The notes under the pieces are model-generated. The model had not been told where the DNA came from and did not search any database. It saw only the letters and a program-made list of their open reading frames with translations. The translations under genes and the position numbers were made by a program. A stretch of 64,000 bases of DNA from assembly GCA_937942435.1 (NCBI GenBank), contig CALDEM010000041.1:1-64000 (forward strand), in the 5' to 3' direction. Position 1 is the stretch's first letter; each line of letters begins with the position of its first letter. The stretch is from an uncultured Saprospiraceae bacterium (GTDB lineage: Bacteria; Bacteroidota; Bacteroidia; Chitinophagales; Saprospiraceae). Below, piece after piece: positions 56,683-64,000 of this stretch.

Positions 56683-58002
56683 TTAAACGAATTGATTTAT
56701 AATTAGAACTCCGACAAGACCTGTTACTGAAACAATTGTTTCCATGACAGTCCAAGTCTTAAGTGTATCTTTTATTGACATATTAAAGTACTCTTTAAAC
56801 AACCAAAAACCAGTGTCATTAACATGAGAAAACATCAATGACCCCGCTCCTGTAGCAAGCACCATCAAGTTAGGATTAGCTCCTGTCATAACGATCAACG
56901 GAGCGACTATTGTTGCACTTGTCAGCCCAGCTACTGTTGCAGATCCGACACATATGCGTATGATCGCTGCTATGCCCCATGCAAGCACCAATGGTTCTAT
57001 CGCAACATCCTTAAGCATATCACCGATCGTTGTGCTGATCCCACTTTGTATAAACACTTCTTTAAGTGCTCCTGATCCAGCGATGATGAGCAAGATCATA
57101 GCTATACCTTTTATCGCTTCCACAAATATTTTTGATATCTCACCCATCTTCATCCCACGACTCAATCCTAATGAAAAGATAGCTACCAAGATTGTGATCA
57201 CCATGGCCATCACTGGATCTCCAACGAAGTTGACGATACCATAAAGGGTCGACGCTTCATCCGTAATCACGAGTTTTAAAAGAGAAGCTCCAGCCAATAG
57301 AATCACAGGAAAGAGAGCTGTCAATATGCTGTTAGCAAGGCTTGGCATCTCATGATCTTCAAACCTTTTCGAGCTCAGCATAGATGCCAGCGGTTTGGGG
57401 TTATATTTTCTTAAGGTCGAGCCAAATATAGGACCACCCAATATGATTGCTGGTATAGCGACAATCAATCCATAGAGAATAGTGGTGCCTACATCTGCAC
57501 CAAAACTTTGCGCCAACGCAGTAGGAGCTGGATGTGGCGGTAGATATCCATGCGTAACACTTAGCGCAGCCAACATCGGCAGTCCGATATATAACAAGGG
57601 TAGTCTTGTAGAAGCCGCTACTGCAAATACAAGTGGTAGTAATATCACAAAACCCACTGAATAGAACATCGGTATGCCCACGATAAAACCAGTGATCACA
57701 ACTGCCCATTGAATATACTTATTAGGAAATGCTTTGATCAGACTATCAGATATCCTTTGAGCCGCTCCGCTATCGGCAACTAGCTTACCTAACATAGCCC
57801 CAAAACCAAGTATGATAACTAAAAATCCTAGCATATCCCCGATGCCCTTTTTTATCGCTCCACTGATCTCTGTTACTGGGATACCAAGTGCTAGCCCAAG
57901 ACCTATAGCTACTAGGATAAATGATAAAAAGGTATCCAACTTAATGACTCCAATCAGGAGTACAAGAATGGCAATACCACACAAGACTATAAAAATCGAC
58001 AT
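56683..58002 (-). CDS. GntP-family permease
   Basis: Inner-membrane proton symporter of 439 residues, start set at ATG 58002 (MSIFIVLCG). Roughly twelve hydrophobic segments, with family wording such as GFGAMLGKLVADSGAAQRI, HGYLPPHPAPTALAQSFGAD and MFSHVNDTGFWLFKEYF. Known members carry gluconate, or D-serine in DsdX-like cases. As first gene of an operon with a D-hydroxyamino acid enzyme, RidA and a dipeptidase, D-serine or D-threonine is a better guess than gluconate; no gluconate kinase is near. Confidence 0.93.
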   Translation of the reverse strand: MSIFIVLCGIAILVLLIGVIKLDTFLSFILVAIGLGLALGIPVTEISGAIKKGIGDMLGFLVIILGFGAMLGKLVADSGAAQRISDSLIKAFPNKYIQWAVVITGFIVGIPMFYSVGFVILLPLVFAVAASTRLPLLYIGLPMLAALSVTHGYLPPHPAPTALAQSFGADVGTTILYGLIVAIPAIILGGPIFGSTLRKYNPKPLASMLSSKRFEDHEMPSLANSILTALFPVILLAGASLLKLVITDEASTLYGIVNFVGDPVMAMVITILVAIFSLGLSRGMKMGEISKIFVEAIKGIAMILLIIAGSGALKEVFIQSGISTTIGDMLKDVAIEPLVLAWGIAAIIRICVGSATVAGLTSATIVAPLIVMTGANPNLMVLATGAGSLMFSHVNDTGFWLFKEYFNMSIKDTLKTWTVMETIVSVTGLVGVLIINQFV

Positions 58003-58109
58003 ACCTCTTTTGATTGAGTACCCAATGTACAAATCACTCACCACTTTGAAGTTCTGTAAGTATCTATAAATAAGTCCATACCTTAGGAAGAAAAAGCTTC
58101 TATCTAAAG

Positions 58110-58883
58110 ATGGACAAGTTTGTAAATCATCTAAATCAATCTAAGTTCAGAAGAACGAATGGCACATGGAATGAGCTTATGCTTAACGATCCATGGAGTG
58201 TCGGGTATGTCAGCAGACTCATAGAATCTAGATCTTTTGACAATAAAGAAGATTGGGAGTCTTTCTATTATGATAGTGGAAAAGAAAGAATCAAGAAGAT
58301 GTCTTCCTTGAGCTTAAAGAATCAAGACTTACTCAACAATGAAGGCTTGATTAAGTACGACAAAGAGAGAGTGCATAGATTTACAGAAGGGTTTAAAGAC
58401 CTCAACTGGAGCTACGGTCGCACAAAGTTAGAACTACAACTTAAAGGAGAGCTTTTATATATCCACATAAGAAACAAACATCAAGATATTACACTACAAG
58501 ACTGTGAATCAGCAGTGCGATACAGAGTCATCTGTGATACTTGGAATGGCATCGTCCTTAGAGAACATAATACGGTGACGCGACTACGAGCAAGATACCC
58601 AGATATAGACTTTCGTAAAATGGACGGAGACTTTGATTACAAATATGGAGTTGACTATGAGCTATACAAAACAGACGAATTACTTTGTGCAGTCCAGATT
58701 AAACCTAAATCCTATCTAAGACGCAACTCTTATATCGAAAAAGCCCGAATGGCCAATAAAAAGAAGAATCAATACTATACTTCAAGTTTTGCAACACCCG
58801 TCTATGACGTCATATCAAATCACGATGGTAGCATCATCAATCAAGATGTGATTAGAAAGATCGATATGTTGTACAAGACTTAA
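58110..58883 (+). CDS. Probable type II restriction endonuclease, MjaI-like
   Basis: Protein of 257 residues, apparently cytoplasmic. A possible PD-(D/E)xK core is D182 in GVDYEL followed by Q196-I-K198 in AVQIKPKSY, with E184 as another metal ligand. The pattern GxD..., then V-x-IKP-x-(S/T)Y, together with the early EDWESFYYDSG segment, is what I recall of the MjaI family, which cuts CTAG. Its gene converges on a DNA methyltransferase with a four-base overlap at the stop codons. CTAG appears rare in this window. The call rests on motif memory, not alignment, so another nuclease family is possible. Confidence 0.7.
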   Translation: MDKFVNHLNQSKFRRTNGTWNELMLNDPWSVGYVSRLIESRSFDNKEDWESFYYDSGKERIKKMSSLSLKNQDLLNNEGLIKYDKERVHRFTEGFKDLNWSYGRTKLELQLKGELLYIHIRNKHQDITLQDCESAVRYRVICDTWNGIVLREHNTVTRLRARYPDIDFRKMDGDFDYKYGVDYELYKTDELLCAVQIKPKSYLRRNSYIEKARMANKKKNQYYTSSFATPVYDVISNHDGSIINQDVIRKIDMLYKT

Positions 58884-59926
58884 TCTTTGCTGTAGATAGC
58901 TTTAAAACCACCCTCCGTTTTAACTACCTCTTTTAATATTGAAAATTGTAACAAAGCCTCCTGTTTTGTAATCACTGGAAAACCATAGTGCTCGCTTTTA
59001 TGCTTAAAAGCATCCGGTCCTTTTAACTCTAATCTCTTTTCTACGAATGCTCTATGCGCAGCTAATCTCGAAGTGATCACTTGATTTAACGCTTCTTCTT
59101 TATTAAGTATGGCATCTGCAATGGAGTCAGCTAACTGCTCGTCTATTTCTACGCCGATACTATTCCTCATAGCTGTCATAGCTGCCAGCGTTGTCGTACC
59201 CGTACCCAAGAAAGGATCTAGCACAGTATCACATTGCACAGAAAACATATTGATCAATCTGTAAGGTATATCAAAAGGATAAGCAGCACTTCTTTCTCGC
59301 GCCGATTTATCTACTAGCTTTTGTTTCGTTCCCTTTATATCCCAGACATCAGAGAACCAATTATTGCGCTCTTCCCAGAAGTAAGAACTCTTTCTGCGCT
59401 CTATCTTTTCTTCCTCTTTTTTAAATTCTCGCTTTCTCCCTTTTCTAAACACAAGAATGTACTCATGCTCCAGGGTCACGTATGCCCCAGGCGGATACAT
59501 GCCTGACCCCATGAATTTGTTAGGCGCATTGGTTTGCTTTCTCCAGATGATATTGGGTAGATTTTGAAAACCTAACTTTATAAACGCTTGTATGATCCGA
59601 GCATGATTAGGATAGAGTACAAAGTTCTTATCAAGCGTTCTTGTAGCATCTCCTATATTGATACAAGCTATACCACCCTCTTTCATCACTCGATAGCACT
59701 CCGCCCACACTTTATCTAACTCTACATGCATCAATTCATAACCTGCTTGAAAGTCCTTTTTATCAAAGGCTTTTGCTATCCCTGCATTTTGCTTCATCAT
59801 GATCTCATCCCACATCTCAATCATTGGATAAGGAGGGGATGTAACCACTAGATCGACCGTATGATCTGATATCGCCGACATGTCCTGTGCGGGCGTATAA
59901 AGAACTTGATGAGCAGTTGTATTCAT
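58880..59926 (-). CDS. Site-specific DNA methyltransferase (probable N4-cytosine, beta-class)
   Basis: Methyltransferase of 348 residues. The catalytic TSPPY motif (29-33) precedes the SAM-binding DPFLGTGTT motif (237-245), the beta-class order. TSPPY is typical of N4-cytosine enzymes, DPPY more of N6-adenine ones. An inserted basic region (about 161-185) and a C-terminal target-recognition part follow. It starts three bases after the trmD stop, so it shares that transcript, and it converges on the MjaI-like nuclease. M.MjaI, which protects CTAG, is of the same class. Together the two genes look like a type II restriction-modification system. Confidence 0.88.
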   Translation of the reverse strand: MNTTAHQVLYTPAQDMSAISDHTVDLVVTSPPYPMIEMWDEIMMKQNAGIAKAFDKKDFQAGYELMHVELDKVWAECYRVMKEGGIACINIGDATRTLDKNFVLYPNHARIIQAFIKLGFQNLPNIIWRKQTNAPNKFMGSGMYPPGAYVTLEHEYILVFRKGRKREFKKEEEKIERRKSSYFWEERNNWFSDVWDIKGTKQKLVDKSARERSAAYPFDIPYRLINMFSVQCDTVLDPFLGTGTTTLAAMTAMRNSIGVEIDEQLADSIADAILNKEEALNQVITSRLAAHRAFVEKRLELKGPDAFKHKSEHYGFPVITKQEALLQFSILKEVVKTEGGFKAIYSKD

Positions 59927-59929
59927 ATT

Positions 59930-60610
59930 TTATTGATCATTGAGCAGATCTGGGCGTCTGATCTTAGTTCTTTCTAATGATTGATCTCTACGCCATGTTT
60001 CGATGGCTCTATCATTACCAGAGAGAAGGACCTCGGGCACTTTCCATCCTCGATAATCTGATGGGCGCGTATACACTGGAGCTGACAACAAACCGTCTTG
60101 GTGACTGTCACTTAATGCAGAGCTACCATCATTGAGTACACCTGGTATGACTCGAGATATACTATCGACAAGTACCGCCGCAGGTAACTCACCTCCCGAC
60201 AGAACATAGTCTCCTATAGAAAGCTCCATTGTAACATATTCTTCTCTGATACGCTCATCTATCCCTTTGTAGTGACCACAGATCAACATGATATTATGCT
60301 GCAATGACAATCGATTGACTGTGGATTGATTGAGGGTTTCACCATCTGGGGTTAAGAATATAATTTCATCATAATCTCTTTCCTTTTGCAAGTGCTCTAT
60401 ACAATTAGAAAGTGGTTCTACCATCATCACCATACCTGCTCCTCCTCCGTACTGATAATCATCAATCTGCCTATGCTTACCCAATCCATAGTCTCTGATA
60501 TCATGAAGCTCTAAAGACACTAGTCCCTTATCCTGAGAACGCTTCATGATGCTATGACTAAAAGGCCCAGATAGAAGATCTGGCTGGCATGTTATGATAT
60601 CAAAGTGCAT
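59930..60610 (-). CDS. trmD: tRNA (guanine37-N1)-methyltransferase TrmD
   Basis: SPOUT methyltransferase of 226 residues that methylates G37 of tRNAs to prevent frameshifting. Motifs are clear: HDIRDYGLGKHRQIDDYQYGGGAGM, LICGHYKGIDERI and the knot segment MELSIGDYVLSGGELPAAVL, with the usual length. Its classical neighbours rpsP, rimM and rplS are absent; an uncharacterised gene precedes and a DNA methyltransferase follows. Start ATG at 60610 gives the standard MHFDIIT opening. Confidence 0.97.
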   Translation of the reverse strand: MHFDIITCQPDLLSGPFSHSIMKRSQDKGLVSLELHDIRDYGLGKHRQIDDYQYGGGAGMVMMVEPLSNCIEHLQKERDYDEIIFLTPDGETLNQSTVNRLSLQHNIMLICGHYKGIDERIREEYVTMELSIGDYVLSGGELPAAVLVDSISRVIPGVLNDGSSALSDSHQDGLLSAPVYTRPSDYRGWKVPEVLLSGNDRAIETWRRDQSLERTKIRRPDLLNDQ

Positions 60611-60637
60611 AGCGTTTCATTCTAATCTGTGAGTATT

Positions 60638-61105
60638 TCAAATATCAATCTCATAAACCAACTTATCCCCTACCTCTATAGCTGCCAACTCCTTTTTCTT
60701 CTGATGATAAGAGAGCCTGATTCTATCGATCTTATCATTAGTTAGACTGGCGATCATCGGGATATCTCTATTGCTTAAGGTCTCTGTTAGCATATTGAGT
60801 ATATCAAGGGAGTCTTCTTTATGACGATAGTCTACTTGAAGATGATTCACCAAATATTCTATTTGATTGCTTTCAAGGCTTATCCCTGGTTGCTTCTCCT
60901 TGGCTTCGAAATCACTGATCTTTGCTCCTTTATTAACTAAACCAAAGAAACCGTTACTTACATTTAGTTCTTTTTCTACTGCTATATGGGCAAGATCGTG
61001 GTCTTCCATACCTCTTCTAAGTTTAGACCAAGTTGTTGTTCCATCACTTCTGACTACTGTCATCACGACTTCACTTCCTTTCTTTTTATAAAACTCGACT
61101 TGCAT
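60638..61105 (-). CDS. Hypothetical protein upstream of trmD
   Basis: Protein of 155 residues, not recognised. An N-terminal beta-rich half (MQVEFYKKKGSEVVMTVVRSDGTTTWSKLRRGM) is followed by a helical middle and a beta-strand end (LAAIEVGDKLVYEIDI). No signal peptide or transmembrane segment. It lies 27 bases ahead of trmD and 20 bases behind the M20 peptidase gene in the same direction, so it is probably in their transcript. A conserved gene in this clade is likely but unproven. Confidence 0.6.
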   Translation of the reverse strand: MQVEFYKKKGSEVVMTVVRSDGTTTWSKLRRGMEDHDLAHIAVEKELNVSNGFFGLVNKGAKISDFEAKEKQPGISLESNQIEYLVNHLQVDYRHKEDSLDILNMLTETLSNRDIPMIASLTNDKIDRIRLSYHQKKKELAAIEVGDKLVYEIDI

Positions 61106-61125
61106 ATCAAGGAACCAATCAATTG

Positions 61126-62520
61126 TTATGCATGAGCTTTTAGAGCAGCATAGTTTTTATAAAAATGAGGGATAGTCTCTATCCCTTTATAAAAATTAAA
61201 TATGCCATAGTGCTCATTAGGACTATGGATATCATCGCTATCTAAGCCAAATCCCATTAAGACAGTCTTTACAGAAAGTACATCTTCAAAGAGAGCGACA
61301 ATCGGTATACTTCCTCCTCCTCTAACCGGTATCGGATCCTTACCAAACGCTTCTTTCATCGCAAGATGTGCAGCCTTATATTCTGGCGTATCTGTTGGCG
61401 TCACAGCTGGCTCCCCTCCATGATGAGGTGTCACCTTAACTTTGATCGCATCTGGCGCTACTTCATTGAAGTAATCAGTAAAGAGCTTTGTAATTTTTTC
61501 ACTGCTTTGATTAGGCACTAATCTCATACTGATCTTCGCGAAAGCTTTAGATGGAAGTACAGTCTTAGCACCCTCTCCTATGTAACCACCCCACATCCCA
61601 TTTACGTCAAGTGTAGGTCTTATAGATGTTCTTTCTAAAGTTGTATACCCTTCTTCTCCTTGTACATCTGCTAATTGTAGGTCTTTTTTATAATCGTCAA
61701 GATTAAAAGGAGCCTTGTTCATCTCATTACGATCGGAAACTGACACGTCAACTACATCATCGTAAAAACCTGGTATCGTGATATGTCCTTTCTCGTCTTT
61801 CATATTACTGATCATGTTACAGAGATTGTTGATTGGATTAGCAACCCCTCCCCCATACACTCCCGAGTGCAGGTCTCTATTAGGGCCAGTCACCTCGACC
61901 TCCATATAAGACAGACCTCTTAGACCAACTGTAATAGAAGGGACATCATTAGCGATGATTGAAGTATCAGAGATGAGAACAACATCACATGACAAAAGCT
62001 CTTTATGGCTCTCGCAGAAATCTCCCAAATTATCAGAACCCACTTCTTCTTCTCCTTCTAACAAGAACTTGACATTACACGGTAACTCACCCTGAGCGAT
62101 CATGGCTTCAACTGCTTTTACATGCATAAATGCTTGCCCCTTATCATCACAAGAGCCTCTTGCAAATATCGCTCCTTCTGGATGTATATCTGTTTTTTTT
62201 ATGACCGGTTCAAATGGCGGCGAATCCCACAAATCCAAAGGATCAGGTGGCTGTACATCGTAGTGCCCATAGACTAAGATCGTTGGCAACGCAGGGTCAA
62301 CCATCTTGGCCGCATAGACTATCGGATGACCTGGCGTCTCAAACTTTGTAACATGATCTAATCCGATCTTGAGCATGTCTGTCATGAGATGCTCTGCCGC
62401 CTTGATCATATCACCATTGTGATTACTATCTGCACTTACTGAAGGTATACGAAGCAAGTCTAACAGCTCATCTAAAAACCTTTCCTTATTACTCGATATA
62501 TATTCTTGTGTCTTTATCAT
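61126..62520 (-). CDS. M20-family dipeptidase (carnosinase-like)
   Basis: Zinc aminopeptidase/dipeptidase of 464 residues, a full-length M20 protein. The first metal site is in YGHYDVQPPDP; the catalytic glutamate pair is in EGEEEVGS; later metal ligands are in DLHSGVYGG and the C-terminal HSPNEHYG. A dimerisation domain is inserted from about 200 to 320. No signal peptide, so it acts in the cytoplasm on dipeptides. It is the upstream partner of the hypothetical gene and trmD. Confidence 0.94.
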   Translation of the reverse strand: MIKTQEYISSNKERFLDELLDLLRIPSVSADSNHNGDMIKAAEHLMTDMLKIGLDHVTKFETPGHPIVYAAKMVDPALPTILVYGHYDVQPPDPLDLWDSPPFEPVIKKTDIHPEGAIFARGSCDDKGQAFMHVKAVEAMIAQGELPCNVKFLLEGEEEVGSDNLGDFCESHKELLSCDVVLISDTSIIANDVPSITVGLRGLSYMEVEVTGPNRDLHSGVYGGGVANPINNLCNMISNMKDEKGHITIPGFYDDVVDVSVSDRNEMNKAPFNLDDYKKDLQLADVQGEEGYTTLERTSIRPTLDVNGMWGGYIGEGAKTVLPSKAFAKISMRLVPNQSSEKITKLFTDYFNEVAPDAIKVKVTPHHGGEPAVTPTDTPEYKAAHLAMKEAFGKDPIPVRGGGSIPIVALFEDVLSVKTVLMGFGLDSDDIHSPNEHYGIFNFYKGIETIPHFYKNYAALKAHA

Positions 62521-62582
62521 TCTAATTTTTCTAATTGTCTTTCCAATTTTTCACTTTCCAATTATCTTATTAGCAGATTATC

Positions 62583-64000
62583 TCACCCCTTGACTTCAAA
62601 GCTCATCTCCTCACCCATATTAAAAAACATAAATGACATGATATCAGCTTGCTCTTCTATAATCTTAGAGGTAGGCTTTCCTGCTCCATGACCAGCGCTC
62701 GTTTCTACTCTAATTACGACTGGCGTATCACCAGTATGTTTATGTTGCAACTCACTTGCAAACTTGAAAGAGTGCGCAGGCACTACTCTATCATCATGAT
62801 CGGCGGTCGTCACCATTGTGGCTGGATAAGCCGCTGGTTTTACATTGTGGAGCGGGCTATACTCTATCAGATATTTAAAAGCTTCGGGATCATCGCTTCT
62901 GCCGTAATCCGTAGCCCATGCCCATCCAATAGTAAACTCATGATAACGCAACATATCTAATACACCAACAGCTGGAAAAGCAACCGCATATAGATCAGGT
63001 CTTTGTGTGATCGAAGCACCAATCAATAAGCCCCCATTACTACCACCTCTAATTGCCAACTTCTCAGATGAAGTATATTTTTCTGCTATGAGATATTCCG
63101 CTGCAGCTTGAAAATCATCAAAGACATTTTGCTTTCTTTCCTTTGTACCTTCTTGATGCCACTCTTTACCAAACTCACCGCCACCTCTTATATTTGCGAC
63201 AGCATATATGCCACCGTTTTCTAAAAGTGGAAGATTAGAAATACTAAACCCAGGCGTCAATGAAATATTAAATCCTCCATACGCATAGAGCATCGTTGGA
63301 TTAGAACCGTCTCGCTCTAAGCCTTTCTTATAAGTCAAAAACATAGGCACCTTAGTACCATCCTTACTGGTAAACCAGACCTGCTCGGTCATATAGTTTT
63401 CAAAATCAAAATCTATCTCTGGTCGTTTGAACACCTCATACTTCAACGACTCCGTTTCTAAAGAATAAATAGAAGTTGGCATTGTATATGATGAGAAAGA
63501 AAAGAATGCTTCTGTATCATTTTTCTTTCCACTGATACCACTGACGCTTCCTATACCAGGCAATTCTAAATTAGAAAGATAATTGCCCTTCATATCAAAC
63601 ACTTTCACCTCACTGGAGGCGTTATGCAAGTACTCAGCGAATATCTTACCCCCAGCTACAGAGATAGATTGAAGTACATCTTCGGACTCTGGAATCAGGT
63701 CTTTCATTGGTGCACTAAGGTCCTTAGTATTGAGCGTGACGAGTTTTTGTTTAGGTGCATTGTCATTGGTTAAAAAGATCAATTGCTCTCCATCGCTATC
63801 TATCAAATTATAATCTGAGTCAAATCCCGGAATGATGGTTTTAATCGCAGATCCAGATTGGGTAAGGTTTTTAATCCTTAAGCTGTTACCACTTGTGGAT
63901 TCACTCTCCACTATAACCAACCAGTTTTCATCTTCTGTCGTACCTCCACCAACATTGCGCAATGGGAAATCAGGATTCTTATAGATGAGTTCGTCATCAG
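62583..64000 (-). CDS. Prolyl oligopeptidase family serine peptidase (partial, N-terminus outside window)
   Basis: C-terminal two-thirds of an S9A peptidase; about 472 codons are visible of nearly 700. The reading frame stays open to the window edge (the last visible residues DDELIYKNPDFPLRNV belong to the beta-propeller), so the 5' end is missing. The catalytic triad is in the alpha/beta-hydrolase domain: the serine in GGSNGGLL, the aspartate in DHDDRVVP and the histidine in SAGHGAG. YAYGGFNI and RGGGEFGKEWH are also typical. It cleaves short peptides after proline; periplasmic forms are common in Bacteroidota, but the signal peptide is not visible here. Confidence 0.93.
   Translation of the reverse strand, partial: DDELIYKNPDFPLRNVGGGTTEDENWLVIVESESTSGNSLRIKNLTQSGSAIKTIIPGFDSDYNLIDSDGEQLIFLTNDNAPKQKLVTLNTKDLSAPMKDLIPESEDVLQSISVAGGKIFAEYLHNASSEVKVFDMKGNYLSNLELPGIGSVSGISGKKNDTEAFFSFSSYTMPTSIYSLETESLKYEVFKRPEIDFDFENYMTEQVWFTSKDGTKVPMFLTYKKGLERDGSNPTMLYAYGGFNISLTPGFSISNLPLLENGGIYAVANIRGGGEFGKEWHQEGTKERKQNVFDDFQAAAEYLIAEKYTSSEKLAIRGGSNGGLLIGASITQRPDLYAVAFPAVGVLDMLRYHEFTIGWAWATDYGRSDDPEAFKYLIEYSPLHNVKPAAYPATMVTTADHDDRVVPAHSFKFASELQHKHTGDTPVVIRVETSAGHGAGKPTSKIIEEQADIMSFMFFNMGEEMSFEVKG

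Overview
The window looks like a chromosomal segment of a marine-type member of the Bacteroidota. The evidence is a SusC/SusD pair, LytTR-type two-component regulation, TonB C-terminal-domain proteins, a hisGDCBHAFIE operon with fused HisB and HisIE, an almost complete lack of Shine-Dalgarno sequences, and roughly 40% GC. A Saprospiria-like lineage is possible but cannot be settled from sequence alone. I see no rRNA, tRNA, CRISPR array, prophage or intact insertion sequence.

Bases 1-16,400 are a sugar and oxidation region. A three-component class I P450 system (P450, 2Fe-2S ferredoxin, FAD ferredoxin reductase) lies divergent from an AraC regulator. Behind it is an eight-gene minus-strand operon: Cys-type sulfatase, UxaA-family dehydratase, FucP-like permease, L-fucose-type mutarotase, L-fucose dehydrogenase, and a complete TRAP transporter (DctP, DctQ, DctM). 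I read this as oxidative, non-phosphorylating catabolism of sulfated L-fucose or a close relative. The P450 may strip O-methyl groups from algal sugars. A secreted PQQ/cytochrome c alcohol dehydrogenase follows, and between them is a short inverted-repeat-bounded element that I cannot identify.

Bases 16,400-24,500 hold an RND efflux operon (TolC, adaptor, pump) next to a LytS/LytTR two-component pair, plus a small TonB-domain protein. Bases 24,700-29,000 hold an NTF2-like protein coupled to a DUF2520-type dehydrogenase and a small ORF, an Lrp regulator facing a saccharopine dehydrogenase-family enzyme, and a GNAT acetyltransferase. Bases 29,600-36,400 hold SusC/SusD with a terminator, a TonB-like protein and a sodium:solute symporter. 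KatG, a second GNAT protein and a TPR-like protein follow up to 41,600.

Bases 41,900-49,100 carry the whole histidine operon on the minus strand. Its leader encodes a 24-residue peptide with seven histidines, followed by mutually exclusive antiterminator and terminator hairpins just before hisG. This is a textbook ribosome-mediated attenuator. Beyond it are a PIG-L deacetylase, a small lipoprotein, two YceI proteins, a glycosyltransferase and a TruC-like pseudouridine synthase.

Bases 54,000-58,000 form a tightly overlapping operon (GntP permease, RidA, D-threonine aldolase/D-serine dehydratase-like enzyme, M19 dipeptidase) that suggests uptake and catabolism of D-hydroxy-amino acids or peptides containing them. 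Bases 58,100-59,900 look like a type II restriction-modification pair: an MjaI-like nuclease converging on a TSPPY methyltransferase that is transcribed directly behind trmD. The window closes with an M20 dipeptidase and a prolyl oligopeptidase cut by the edge.
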